Assembly: GCF_008153345.1 (NCBI RefSeq)
Contig: NZ_CP042818.1
Span: 1,922,001 to 1,986,000 of the forward strand
Direction of reading: 5' to 3'
DNA length: 64,000 nt
DNA from: Treponema phagedenis
GTDB taxonomy: Bacteria > Spirochaetota > Spirochaetia > Treponematales > Treponemataceae
Part shown: positions 30,381-39,038 of the stretch, in pieces
Layout of the letters: every line of letters begins with the position of its first letter
Numbering within the stretch: position 1 is the first letter of the stretch
Translations under genes and position numbers: made by a program
The notes under the pieces: generated by a model
What the model saw: the letters and a program-made list of their open reading frames with translations, nothing else
Databases searched by the model: none
What the model was told of the DNA's origin: nothing

Positions 30381-30527
30381 TTTTACAAATCCGACAAGTT
30401 TTTAATGCAGTTTTACTACAAATCAGACGTTTGTTTTAGCTGATTTTACTACAAATCAGACAAATTTACAATGGCATTTTACTACAAATCCGACATTTGT
30501 TTTAGGCGGTTTTACTGCAAATCAGAC
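30381..30527. repeat. 33-bp-period direct repeat array upstream of the ATPase
   Basis: Core TTTTACTACAAATCAGAC begins at 30411, 30444, 30477 and 30510, exactly 33 nt apart; a shortened copy (TTTTACAAATCCGAC) begins at 30381. Three copies continue into a dyad CAAAT-N5-RTTTG (30411, 30477, 30510). Cores are conserved, the 15-nt spacers only partly. Spacing near three helical turns suits repeated binding on one face of DNA. Spacers are too short for CRISPR and no cas gene is present. Confidence 0.9.
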
Positions 30528-30601
30528 ATTTGTTTTTTTATATGGTGTTGTGTATTTATTGTTTTTCAAATCCCTATGTACTTTCCCCTGCTCCGGATTG
30601 A

Positions 30602-30885
30602 TATAAATTTCAGAACCGCCACGGACGGCTGTGGTTCCACGCAGAAACGATGTTTTAAAGCATCAACACTAAATTGTAAAATTGAAGCTTTAAAACTCGT
30701 AGGCGAAGTTACAGTAAATTTTCAAAACTTCGCCGTTGCCTATGGTAAGTTTACCCACCGTTGCAAAATTCCAAACGATGTTTTGCCTGTGCTTTATTGT
30801 AAACAGGCAAAACTCGTAGGCGAACCAAAGGCAGCAATTCCAAGGGTTCGCCGTTGCCCCGTGTCGAGCTCTTTTTTATGCTAGG
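30602..30885. repeat. composite hairpin MITE copy before the response regulator
   Basis: Contains ACCGCC with an ACGGAC loop, GTTTTAAAGC, GGCGAAGTT, GTTTTGCCTG (30780-30789/30804-30813) and CGAACC (30821-30826/30845-30850) hairpins and GTGTCGAGCTCTTTTTTAT. Both outer termini are lost. Confidence 0.72.
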
Positions 30886-30933
30886 AGTTTTCAAACCTCT
30901 ATACAATCCCTCATGTGCGCAGGAATGCCTCCC

Positions 30934-30962
30934 TTGTTTTCCGTTACTGTCTATGCTACAAT
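30934..30962 (+). promoter_or_regulatory. promoter of the response regulator
   Basis: TTGTTT (30934-30939), 17-nt spacer, TACAAT (30957-30962). The GTG start at 30969 follows after 6 nt. Confidence 0.55.
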
Positions 30963-30968
30963 TATTTT

Positions 30969-31622
30969 GTGAAGATTGCAATTATAGATGATGAGCGTTT
31001 AATCAGAGAAGGCCTTAAGATTATTTTTTCCGCTTATCCGGATATTGAGGTTGTCGGTATCGGCTCGGACGGAAATGAAGCTTTTGATATTTGTAAAACA
31101 CATGCTCCTGATTTAATTCTTTTGGATATTAGGATGCCGAATTATAACGGCGTTGATGCGACTAAAAAAATTAAAGAGCAATATCCCAATATCAAAATTC
31201 TTATACTGACAACATTCACCGATATTGACTATATTCAGCAAGCATTAAAAAACGGAGCATCGGGCTATCTTTTAAAAGACAGCGCACCCGATGTTATTTA
31301 TGACGGTATTAAAGCTGCACTGTCCGGTAACGTCGTTATCAATCCGGAAATTGCTCAAAATATTTTGCTCGGAAAAGCAGAAAAGCGAGAACCTAAAACG
31401 GAAGAAGAAATTACAACGCTTGCAAATGAATACGAACTTACGCAAAAAGAAATTGAAATAATTAAACTTGTTGCCGAGGGCTTTTCAAATAAAGAAATTG
31501 CACATAAGCAACAGCTCTCCGAGGGAACAATTAAAAACAATATTTCGGTTATTTTTTCAAAAACATTTGTTGCCGACAGAACACAGCTTGCATTATTTGC
31601 GTTCAAAAACGGTATCGTTTAA
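30969..31622 (+). CDS. NarL/LuxR-family response regulator
   Basis: 217 aa with GTG start at 30969 (VKIAIIDDERLIREGL). The receiver domain has the acidic pair DDE, phospho-acceptor Asp in LILLDIRMPNYNG and Lys in GYLLKDS. The C-terminal LuxR helix-turn-helix is ELTQKEIEIIKLVAEGFSNK followed by EIAHKQQLSEGTIKNNIS. No histidine kinase gene lies on either side, so it is an orphan here. The promoter places transcription start at about the GTG, so the mRNA should be leaderless. Confidence 0.92.
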   Translation: MKIAIIDDERLIREGLKIIFSAYPDIEVVGIGSDGNEAFDICKTHAPDLILLDIRMPNYNGVDATKKIKEQYPNIKILILTTFTDIDYIQQALKNGASGYLLKDSAPDVIYDGIKAALSGNVVINPEIAQNILLGKAEKREPKTEEEITTLANEYELTQKEIEIIKLVAEGFSNKEIAHKQQLSEGTIKNNISVIFSKTFVADRTQLALFAFKNGIV

Positions 31623-31701
31623 AATTCTTCTTACGATCTATCCATAAAAATCATAAAGGTAAACGGTATCGTAAATGACTTGCCAAAAAAATATGCAGAG
31701 G

Positions 31702-31707
31702 TATAAT
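31702..31707 (+). promoter_or_regulatory. -10 element of the phosphoesterase gene
   Basis: TATAAT in GAGGTATAATAGACAG. No good -35 at 17 nt. GAAGGAG lies ahead of the ATG at 31737. Confidence 0.4.
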
Positions 31708-31736
31708 AGACAGTAGGCATTTTGAAGGAGATTTTT

Positions 31737-32420
31737 ATGAAAGTATTGATTATTTCGGACGGACACGGGGCGATTGATAATTTACGCTTGTTAAAATCGG
31801 AGGCGGAGCAATGCGACTTTGTTATTTTTGGCGGAGACTTTGCTGCTTTTAACAAACCCGAAACAGGGTTGCCGTTTTTAAAAGAGCTGGTTAAATTGCA
31901 TGATACTGTTTTTGCCGTGTTAGGAAATTGCGATGAGCCTGATTTTATTGAGCATCTTGATGCTGCGGGAATATCAATCGAAAAATCTCTTTCGCAGTAT
32001 GAGGGACTGATGTTAACAGGCTCAGGCGGCGGCAGTAAATTTACGGGAACTACTCCCTACGAACGAACGGACGAAGAACTTGTTTCCGACTTGCACCTTG
32101 TCGAAGAAAACTTCAGCGAAGACGAAGCGCCGATAAACAATCTTATCGTGGTAGCGCATAACCCTCCGCATAAAACAAAACTTGATAAGGTTGCCCCCCT
32201 TGTGCATGTGGGCTCTCCGCTAATCCGCTCCTTTATCGAAAAACATCAGCCGCTTTTGGTTGTTTCGGGGCATATTCACGAATCTTTTGCAACCGACACC
32301 TTAGGCAATTCGGTGTTGGTAAATCCGGGCGCCTTGGTTGAAGGACGATATGCGCGGGCGGAAATTAACGGAAATAAAAAACAAGGCTTTTCTGTTTCTG
32401 TGGAATTAAAACAGCTGTAA
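31737..32420 (+). CDS. metallophosphoesterase, YfcE/MJ0936 family
   Basis: 227 aa from ATG 31737 (GAAGGAG 7 nt upstream). Metal ligands are in LIISDGHGAIDN, IFGGDFAAF, LGNCDEPD, VVAHNPPHKT and VVSGHIHES, the full set of a calcineurin-like fold. YfcE-type enzymes hydrolyse phosphodiesters and are often annotated as such without a known substrate. It stands alone between repeats, with its own promoter. Confidence 0.88.
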   Translation: MKVLIISDGHGAIDNLRLLKSEAEQCDFVIFGGDFAAFNKPETGLPFLKELVKLHDTVFAVLGNCDEPDFIEHLDAAGISIEKSLSQYEGLMLTGSGGGSKFTGTTPYERTDEELVSDLHLVEENFSEDEAPINNLIVVAHNPPHKTKLDKVAPLVHVGSPLIRSFIEKHQPLLVVSGHIHESFATDTLGNSVLVNPGALVEGRYARAEINGNKKQGFSVSVELKQL

Positions 32421-32487
32421 CACGCACTCGGGTATTTGCAAAAATGCGAGTTAATTTTTTGTAAATACCCCGAATAAACGAGTGCAG

Positions 32488-32767
32488 CATTCTTTTAATA
32501 ACTCGATCCGTTTTTAATGCGATTGTATGCAAATCAAGACAATTTTATAAAAAGAGAGTCCGACACTACGGTTTCATTTTAACTTCCGTGTCAAAATGGA
32601 ACCTGCGAGTTTAAAAGCTTCAATTTTACAAAACAGTGTTGATGCTTTAAAACATCGTTTTGAATTGAGCAACGGTGGGTAATTTACCATAGTAATGCTT
32701 AAATCCGCAAATCACTTGCTAATGCTGCGATTACTAACAGCGATTTAATTACAGAACGTTATACCAG
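32488..32767. repeat. composite hairpin MITE, gap phosphoesterase-LRR protein
   Basis: Left end TTTTAATAACTCGATCCG, right end AATTACAGAACGTTATACCAG. Hairpins: CATTTTGAC-like stem with a TTCCGT loop and GTTTTAAAGC type. 32421-32487 holds only an imperfect dyad CTCGGGTATTTGCAAA / TTTGTAAATACCCCGA (from about 32428), a probable terminator of the phosphoesterase gene. Confidence 0.75.
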
Positions 32768-32824
32768 GTTTCGTCAAAAAGCCTCTTTTTTATAGAAAAA
32801 AAACTTGCCAAAAGTTCCGCTGAT

Positions 32825-33697
32825 TTACCGATTTTGCACGGTAATTTTTCCGGTGTATCCTGAATCCGTTACAAGCTTTTTTACGGATTCATTCGGCACG
32901 ATCACTTCTTTACACCGATAATCGGCGATAGAGTCCACAGTTCCGAAGGCATCTTCCGCTATTTCGCTGATACTTGCGGGCAAGGTAACAACCGTCCGCG
33001 GACAGCCGGAAAAAGCCCATGTGCCGATAGAGTTGAGCATAGTGCAAGCTGAAAGATCCGCATTCGTAAGGTTTAGGCAATTAGCAAAAGCCGCTTTTTC
33101 GATGGAGGTAAGTCCGGTACACTCCGAGAAATTTACCCGTATAATGTTTTCGCAGCCGGCAAAGGCGGATTCGTTAATATCGGTGAGCGCTGTACAGCCG
33201 GAAAAGTCTATAACGGCTAAGCTTTTACAATCAACGAAAGCACTTTCTTTGATTGAGGCGAGTGACCTGCAACCTGAAAGCTTGAGATTTGCAATTCCAT
33301 AACAATTTGCAAAAGCTTGCGTACCGATGACAACAAGGGCAGGACAATTTGAAAAGTCAAGATTGCTAATGCTTTCGCAGCCGAAAAAGGCTTCATCTCC
33401 GATGGAGGTAAGCGTTCTACAGTGGGAAAAATCAAGTGTTATGATACCGGTGCGCATAAAAAATGCCTTATCACCAATTGCGCTAATTGCTCGCCCTTTT
33501 GCGTGCGGCGGAATAACCAAGGTTGTAATTTCCGGTCCTGCGTAACACAACACCATACCAGAGTTGTCCATAATAAAACCCCGTTTTTGCGGGCTTGTCG
33601 CACAGCTCAAAAAAGTCAAAATAATCGCTAATACAAGATTAAGGCGTATGAGAGGGTAAAATAATCGTTTTTGTCGATACCTAGTTTTTGTTTTCAT
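32825..33697 (-). CDS. leucine-rich-repeat surface lipoprotein (BspA-like)
   Basis: 290 aa. GAAGGAGC precedes the ATG. Lipoprotein signal with lipobox LTFLSC. Residues 60-255 are six to seven 23-residue LRR_5 repeats of the type SIGDEAFFGCESISNLDFSNC, the BspA/TpLRR class found in oral treponemes and Tannerella. Related proteins bind fibronectin or mediate co-aggregation; here adhesion is an inference. The codons of the repeats are near identical, so copy number may vary between strains. Confidence 0.9.
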   Translation of the reverse strand: MKTKTRYRQKRLFYPLIRLNLVLAIILTFLSCATSPQKRGFIMDNSGMVLCYAGPEITTLVIPPHAKGRAISAIGDKAFFMRTGIITLDFSHCRTLTSIGDEAFFGCESISNLDFSNCPALVVIGTQAFANCYGIANLKLSGCRSLASIKESAFVDCKSLAVIDFSGCTALTDINESAFAGCENIIRVNFSECTGLTSIEKAAFANCLNLTNADLSACTMLNSIGTWAFSGCPRTVVTLPASISEIAEDAFGTVDSIADYRCKEVIVPNESVKKLVTDSGYTGKITVQNR

Positions 33698-34092
33698 TAC
33701 AAGCTCCTTCTCAGAAATCTTTTAAGTTTCCGGTGTGCTATTTTATCTCAAAATCATCAGAACTGACCATGACCTTTAAATGCTTTTCAAGCACGGCATA
33801 AGGGTTAGTTGATATCTTACCTACCTCATCCTATGAGCTTAAAACCGATCTTTTTTTGCCGCGGTAGTTTTCAACCTCATTATTGCATAAACGTATAAAT
33901 ATATCATAATTTTGGTGTTCCGACTCAAATTAGAATATTACACAACAAGTAATATGTATAAGATAAAGATTGAATTTTACCTTTGAGTTACAGCGTATTT
34001 TTAGTATTTGGAGGTTGTTGGATGTTGTTTTATTTATGTATATTTCATCACAAAAAACTATTGCGAAATATATAGAACTTGGACGGAATAAC
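33698..34092. other. intergenic region, AT-rich
   Basis: No gene is seen between the LRR protein start and the nfnB end. It contains the LRR upstream region and no MITE copy. Confidence 0.5.
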
Positions 34093-34134
34093 ACGTGCGG
34101 CATAATTATTTTTTAGAATAATTATGCCGCACGT
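34093..34134 (-). terminator. 18-bp perfect hairpin after nfnB
   Basis: Stem ACGTGCGGCATAATTATT (34093-34110), loop TTTTAG, complementary arm 34117-34134. It lies 27 nt beyond the nfnB stop. No T run follows on the minus strand, so it may stabilise the mRNA end or act as an atypical terminator. Confidence 0.5.
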
Positions 34135-34160
34135 TAAAACCTAAGGATGATTACATCGGT

Positions 34161-35663
34161 TTAGATGCTTGTAAGATACTCGTTGATTGATGCAGCCGCT
34201 TTTCTTCCTTCACCCATTGCAAGAATAACAGTAGATGCGCCGAGCACTATATCGCCGCCTGCCCATACGGCGGGGAGACTTGTTTTTTGATTTTCATCAA
34301 CCACAATATTGCCGTATTTATTAACCTCAAGCTGCTTAGTACTTCTTGACATTAGCGGATTTGAACTGTTTCCAAGCGCTACGATAATGGCATCCACCGG
34401 AATCTTATGCTCCGTACCTTCAATTGGAACAGGACTTCTCCGTCCCGATTCGTCGGGCTCACCAAGCGTATAGTCAAGTACTTCTACTGCAATAACCCTT
34501 CCATCCTCATCACCAATAATTCTGGTAGGATTTTGCAAGAACTTGAATTCAACGCCTTCTTCTTCCGCATGGGCAATTTCTTCCAATCGTGCGGGCATTT
34601 CATTCCGAGTACGTCGGTAAATGCAGTAAACTTTTTTTGCTCCCAATCTAAGCCCCATACGCGCTGCATCCATCGCAACGTTTCCGCCGCCGATAACAGC
34701 AATAGTATCCGCCGGATACAAAGGCGTATCCGCCTTTGTATGCTCATAGGCTTTCATAAGGTTCGCACGTGTAAGATATTCATTTGCACTGAAAACACCG
34801 ATAAGATCTTCGCCCTCAATATTCATGAAACGCGGCAACCCCGCACCGCTGCCGATAAATACCGCATCAAATTTATAATCATTAAAAAGCTGATCAATGG
34901 TTGCGGTTCGTCCGACTAAAAAATTCATCTTAAATTGAACGCCCATTTTTTTTAGGTTATCAGTTTCTTTTGCAACAATTTCTTTAGGCAATCTAAATTC
35001 AGGGATTCCGTATACCATAACGCCGCCTGTTTTATGAAAGGCTTCAAAAACAGTAACCTCATGTCCCGCACGCGCAGTGTCCGCCGCAACGGTTAGTCCG
35101 GCGGGTCCGGAGCCGATAACGGCAACTTTTTTTCCTGTTGGCGGTGCACACTCGGGAATGGTAACCTGGTTTTGTTCTCTTTCCCAATCAGCAACAAACC
35201 GTTCAAGTCTTCCGATTGCAACCGATTTTTCTACCGATTTAAGCATTTTACCCACAGTGCAAACAAGTTGACATTGCTTTTCCTGCGGACAAACTCGCCC
35301 GCAAATAGCGGGAAGCAAATTGGTTGTTTTAATGATGTCAACTGATGCTTTGAAATTCCCTTTTTGGATCTCCATGATAAATTCAGGAATGCGCACACCT
35401 ACCGGGCAACCTTTTACACAAGGCTCATTTTTACAATTCAAACAACGGTTTGCTTCAATTTGAGCTTGTTCAACCGTATACCCCATTGCAACTTCGTCCA
35501 TTAAAGTGGCGCGTTCTTTGGGATCAAGGGTAGGCATTTCCTGTACAGGAATTTGTGCACGGTCCTTCATTTTTAATTCTTTATCTTTGAGTTCCTGCCA
35601 GTACTTTTTTGCCTCAGAGGCAAGTATTTCGGCAGAAACATGTTCTGTATATTTTTGTTCCAT
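34161..35663 (-). CDS. nfnB: NfnB, NADPH-binding subunit of NADH-dependent ferredoxin:NADP oxidoreductase
   Basis: 500 aa, often annotated gltA or glutamate synthase small subunit. The N-terminal Fe-S domain has CLNCKNEPCVKGCP and CGRVCPQEKQCQLVC. FAD and NADPH folds follow: GSGPAGLTVAADTARAG and GGGNVAMDAARMG. The gene directly downstream of nfnA on the same strand (45-nt gap) identifies it as Nfn rather than glutamate synthase: there is no large glutamate synthase subunit here. Nfn links reduced ferredoxin and NADH to NADPH by electron bifurcation. The N-terminus is longer than usual by about 30 residues. Confidence 0.9.
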   Translation of the reverse strand: MEQKYTEHVSAEILASEAKKYWQELKDKELKMKDRAQIPVQEMPTLDPKERATLMDEVAMGYTVEQAQIEANRCLNCKNEPCVKGCPVGVRIPEFIMEIQKGNFKASVDIIKTTNLLPAICGRVCPQEKQCQLVCTVGKMLKSVEKSVAIGRLERFVADWEREQNQVTIPECAPPTGKKVAVIGSGPAGLTVAADTARAGHEVTVFEAFHKTGGVMVYGIPEFRLPKEIVAKETDNLKKMGVQFKMNFLVGRTATIDQLFNDYKFDAVFIGSGAGLPRFMNIEGEDLIGVFSANEYLTRANLMKAYEHTKADTPLYPADTIAVIGGGNVAMDAARMGLRLGAKKVYCIYRRTRNEMPARLEEIAHAEEEGVEFKFLQNPTRIIGDEDGRVIAVEVLDYTLGEPDESGRRSPVPIEGTEHKIPVDAIIVALGNSSNPLMSRSTKQLEVNKYGNIVVDENQKTSLPAVWAGGDIVLGASTVILAMGEGRKAAASINEYLTSI

Positions 35664-35708
35664 AAGTAATTATTCCTTTATTCTCCGGCTTAAATCCGAA
35701 TGAGTTTA

Positions 35709-36542
35709 TTAATAAATACCAATTCTGCACTCATGTGCATCTCGTTCTTCCTGTGCCTTAAAAGCTTTCATTCTACGCATCATACCGTCAAAATCAACTT
35801 TATGTGCGTCAAATTCAGGCCCGTCAACACAAACAAATTTTGTCTTGCCGTCAACAGTAACTCTACAGCCGCCGCACATTCCGGTACCATCAATCATGAT
35901 AGTATTTAAAGAAACAATCGTATGAATACCAAAAGGCCTTGTTGTTTCCGCACAAAATTTCATCATAATAGGCGGTCCGATTGCGACCACTTCATTAGGA
36001 GGAGGATTTTGCTCACAGTATTCCTTTAAAGGTTCCGTAACCAACCCCTTTCTTCCGTAAGAGCCGTCATCAGTTACGATAATTACTTCATCGGCAAATT
36101 TTCTCATCTCATCTTCAAAGACAACCAGTTCCTTACTGCGAGCTCCTAAAATGACAATAACCTTATTGCCCATCTTTTTATACGCTTGCGCAATCGGATG
36201 CAGCGGAGCCGCTCCGATACCGCCGCCAACGCAGACAACTGTCCCGACTTTTGAAACATGAGTCGGATTACCAAGCGGCCCCAAGATTACCGCAATAGTA
36301 TCCCCTACCTCTTTTTGAGTCAGCTTTATTGTTGAAGCTCCGACGGCTTGCACCACAAGAGCAATCCAGCCATCTTCCGCATTTGCATCCGCAATGGTGA
36401 GCGGAATACGTTCTCCGTATTCAGTATCAAGTTGAACAAGGACAAACTGTCCCGGATGTCTATTTTTTGCTATACCCGGGGCAGTTACCCGTAAGTAAAA
36501 CACTGCCGACGACATTTGTTTTTTTTCTAAAATAGTGTGCAT
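35709..36542 (-). CDS. nfnA: NfnA, sulfide dehydrogenase-like FAD/NAD subunit
   Basis: 277 aa. FAD-binding barrel (RIPLTIADA), NAD-binding region (VCVGGGIGAAPLHPIA) and a C-terminal [2Fe-2S] loop MCGGCRVTV plus a later Cys in KFVCVDGPEFDAH. It is related to the PyrK/HydG ferredoxin reductase group. GGGAGA precedes the ATG. First gene of the nfnAB pair. Confidence 0.92.
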   Translation of the reverse strand: MHTILEKKQMSSAVFYLRVTAPGIAKNRHPGQFVLVQLDTEYGERIPLTIADANAEDGWIALVVQAVGASTIKLTQKEVGDTIAVILGPLGNPTHVSKVGTVVCVGGGIGAAPLHPIAQAYKKMGNKVIVILGARSKELVVFEDEMRKFADEVIIVTDDGSYGRKGLVTEPLKEYCEQNPPPNEVVAIGPPIMMKFCAETTRPFGIHTIVSLNTIMIDGTGMCGGCRVTVDGKTKFVCVDGPEFDAHKVDFDGMMRRMKAFKAQEERDAHECRIGIY

Positions 36543-36653
36543 ACTTCATCTCCCATAAAAAGTATTAAATGGTATAATTTCAAATAACTAACAATCAAAA
36601 TAAAAATAGAATTTATGCTACTCTTTACATAGTCTTTATCTTTATTAATAAAA

Positions 36654-37247
36654 CTATTTTTTTGGCAACTCGTTTCTTGATGCAATAATTTTTGAAATAA
36701 GCCCATATGAAAGCGCATCAGGAGCATCAAGCCAATAATCTCTATCGGTATCTTTTTCCACTTTTTTTATTTCTGTTCCCGTTTGCGCTGCAATCAGCTC
36801 ATTAATCTTTTGCCGTGTTTTTTCAAGCTCTTTTGCATGTATTTCAATATCGGTTGCAACCCCCTTCATTCCTGAAAGCGGTTGATGAATAAGATAATGA
36901 CTATTCGGCAAACCGAGTCGATAATCCTTTGCTCCGGCAAGCAAAATAAGCGCTCCCGCGCTGGCGACAAGCCCCATACCGATCATATACACAGGAGGCT
37001 TTACAAAGCGAATCATATCAAAAATTGCATACCCCGCATCGACATCTCCTCCGGGAGAATCGATATATACATAAATCGGCTTTGTTGCGGATTCCGCTTC
37101 TAAAATTAAAAGCTGCCTGATTACCTTTTCCGCAAGTTCTTTATTTACCTCGCCGGACAAGAGAATCTGTCTTGTTTCAAGAAACTTTCCGATTAACACA
37201 TTACTGCCAATTCCGTTATCCTGTTCTTCTTTTTCGTTATAAATCAT
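36654..37247 (-). CDS. clpP: ATP-dependent Clp protease proteolytic subunit
   Basis: 197 aa. Serine peptidase that forms two heptamer rings with ClpX or ClpA. The nucleophile is Ser96 in GLVASAGALIL and the His is His121 in HYLIHQPLSG; the Asp lies near residue 170 (DRDYWLDAPDA). GLVASAG differs from the common GMAASMG form, suggesting the second, ClpP-like paralogue seen in spirochaetes. TTGGAGC lies just before the ATG. Confidence 0.93.
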   Translation of the reverse strand: MIYNEKEEQDNGIGSNVLIGKFLETRQILLSGEVNKELAEKVIRQLLILEAESATKPIYVYIDSPGGDVDAGYAIFDMIRFVKPPVYMIGMGLVASAGALILLAGAKDYRLGLPNSHYLIHQPLSGMKGVATDIEIHAKELEKTRQKINELIAAQTGTEIKKVEKDTDRDYWLDAPDALSYGLISKIIASRNELPKK

Positions 37248-37432
37248 TAGTGCTCCAATAAAAAATTCCGCAGAATTAAATTAAAATTGATATATTATCG
37301 TTGCTATACTATACTAAATCGTGACAATTTTATCAAGTCTAAAATCAGCGAGTTATACTTTGAAAAGCCCCCGCCTTCTCTGCCCTGAAAAAACTATCCA
37401 ACTCTGAAATTATTAAGAAGATTTTTAATTGA

Positions 37433-37495
37433 GATTCATAAAAAAGAAGTCGACACGACGCAACGGTGAGTAATTTACCATAGTATACACAACTT
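37433..37495. repeat. MITE core fragment
   Basis: TCATAAAAAAGAAGTCGACACG, GCAACGGTGAGTAATTTACC. Only the central part of the family is left. The stretch 37248-37432 and 37496-37640 shows no gene. Confidence 0.6.
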
Positions 37496-37649
37496 TACCG
37501 TTTAGACTGTGCATACAAGGCTTAGTGATTACCCACATACTCTGTATCGATAAGAGACGATAAAATTCAACGATACCTCATATAGAACAAAACTTTTAAA
37601 CTCGAGTGTCAACTGCAAGAAAGCTTTTCAAACAAAAAACAATAATCAG

Positions 37650-37864
37650 CACGGGCACGGACGCCCGTGATTTCACGCAGAAATGAGTTTAATAACTACC
37701 TTGTCTTTGTAACAGACAAGTTTTCAACCTCATGGATTAGTTTTTGCCATGGAAGGCAAAATCCAATTCCCAACAATGTTTTGCCTGATAATCCATCTGT
37801 AACCCATGCAAAACTTGAGGTCAAGATATTTTTACAACATTTTCTAAGTAAAAATATCTTGACC
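37650..37864. repeat. string of hairpin cassettes without MITE ends
   Basis: Consecutive hairpins ACGGGC (ACGGAC loop), GAGTTTAATAACT-type, TTTTTGCC (ATGGAA loop), TTTTGCCTG-type and a 17-bp stem GGTCAAGATATTTTTAC (37819-37835/37848-37864). The grammar matches the composite MITEs. Confidence 0.65.
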
Positions 37865-37883
37865 GGCGGATGAAAGAAGACTA

Positions 37884-37970
37884 AGGCATTTTTTCAAAAA
37901 GGCAAAGCCGGATCCTTTTTGTGCACCTAAAAGAGTGCAAAAAGAGCCGAAACGACAGCGGAATCCATGA
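37884..37970. repeat. second repeat family, copy 1
   Basis: Read on the minus strand, ATTCCGCTGTCG, CGGCTCTTTTTGCAC, AGGTGCACAAAAAGGATCC and GGCTTTGCCTTTTTGAAAA. The same order of words occurs at 50345-50430. Further hairpins (GACTTAGTTTT/AAAACTAAGTC, CCGAC/GTCGG) lie at 37970-38060. 38060-38207 shows nothing. Confidence 0.6.
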
Positions 37971-38207
37971 CTTAGTTTTTCTATTTGTGATAAAACTAAG
38001 TCTATGTCCGCCACAGTTGCAAGTATTCAACTCCGACAAGTAAAAAAGTCGGATAAGAGAACAACTTCAAAGCGCAACGCCAATCAATGTATGTTTTTTA
38101 TTCTTTATGCATACGCACTGTATTTAAAGAAGCCCCCAAGATAACCTTTAACTCACCAGAGGCTATGTAAATACCTGTCCATTCATAATTTGGGATACTG
38201 CTCTCTG

Positions 38208-38402
38208 CTAGTATAACGTTTTGTAATTAAGTTCCTGTTATAAAAATCAGAGTATCAATAATAAAGGACTGCGGATTTAAGCATTCCTATGGTAAATTGC
38301 TCGCCGTTGCGCCGTGTCGGGCTCTTTTTTATAAAATTTTTTACGATTTGTATAAAATGCATTGAGAAAAATAATCGAGTTATCAAAAAAACGTTATACT
38401 AG
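38208..38402. mobile_element. minimal MITE, exactly 195 bp
   Basis: CTAG 38208-38211 to CTAG 38399-38402. Ends CTAGTATAACGTTTTGTAAT and inverted CTAGTATAACGTTTTTTTGA. Core GGTAAATTGCTCGCCGTTG and GTGTCGGGCTCTTTTTTAT. No cassettes. Confidence 0.88.
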
Positions 38403-38578
38403 AAATGTAATCAGGAGCGATAACCGCCGGACTTCTGTTTGGTTTTTAAAGAATACTAAACTAAAAGAGGATTTGTTCCGCTGCTTGACATTTTAAAGTA
38501 ATGCCGAAGGAAAACGTGATGTTATAAAGCCGTTCATTATATATATTAAGAAATTATCTTAATACTTTATTAGAATTT

Positions 38579-38652
38579 TGCGCCCGACACGGCTCGAACG
38601 TGCGACCTACAGATTCGAAGTCTGTTGCTCTATCCAACTGAGCTACAGGCGC
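38579..38652 (-). tRNA. tRNA-Arg (anticodon TCG)
   Basis: 74 nt. Acceptor arm GCGCCTG/CGGGCGC, D arm TAGCTCAGTTGGATAGAGC, anticodon loop CTTCGAA, T arm with GTTCGAG. Discriminator A; CCA is not encoded. Followed by nothing on its 3' side. Confidence 0.95.
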
Positions 38653-38696
38653 TAAACAAGACAGCCGGTAAAGCATAACACTTTCCAGCTTATCAG

Positions 38697-38769
38697 GGTG
38701 GGTGATGGGATTTGAACCCACGACAACCAGATCCACAATCTGGCGCTCTACCCCTGAACTACACCCACC
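38697..38769 (-). tRNA. tRNA-His (anticodon GTG)
   Basis: 73 nt. The extra G-1:C73 pair that marks tRNA-His is encoded. Anticodon loop TTGTGGA, T loop GTTCAAATC. It is transcribed ahead of tRNA-Arg in one unit. Confidence 0.95.
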
Positions 38770-38783
38770 AAAAGGATGAGAAC

Positions 38784-38812
38784 ATCATGTCAAAAAAAAC
38801 GTAAAATGTCAA
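38784..38812 (-). promoter_or_regulatory. promoter of the tRNA-His/Arg unit
   Basis: Minus strand TTGACA (38807-38812), 17-nt spacer, CATGAT (38784-38789), 14 nt before the tRNA. Confidence 0.6.
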
Positions 38813-38972
38813 GCAGAAAACCGCTTTTTACACGTCTCGACCCATAAAATATTTTCTGAAGCTTGAATAGTAGTCAAAATATAAATCGTATAGATAAAAC
38901 CGAAACCGAATATAATAAGTATCTTTAATTTTGATATCATAAATAATTGCAGAATACCATATTGGCATGCAA

Positions 38973-39001
38973 TTGACAAAGAATAAATTTTAAGCGATAG
39001 T
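38973..39001 (+). promoter_or_regulatory. promoter of the APC transporter gene
   Basis: TTGACA (38973-38978), 17-nt spacer, GATAGT (38996-39001). Confidence 0.55.
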
Positions 39002-39038
39002 GCTGCCGTGATAAATTCAATTTTTAGGAAATCATTTT

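Noticed and set aside
30381-30527. CRISPR-like array
   Set aside because: Repeat cores of 18 nt with 15-nt partly conserved spacers, only five copies, and no cas genes.
30471-30884. 137-aa frame beginning MAFYYKSDICFRR
   Set aside because: It is the translation of the 33-bp repeats followed by a MITE; no ribosome site and no conserved domain.
37667-37873. 68-aa frame in the tRNA-upstream region
   Set aside because: It lies wholly within hairpin cassettes; composition and position argue against a gene.
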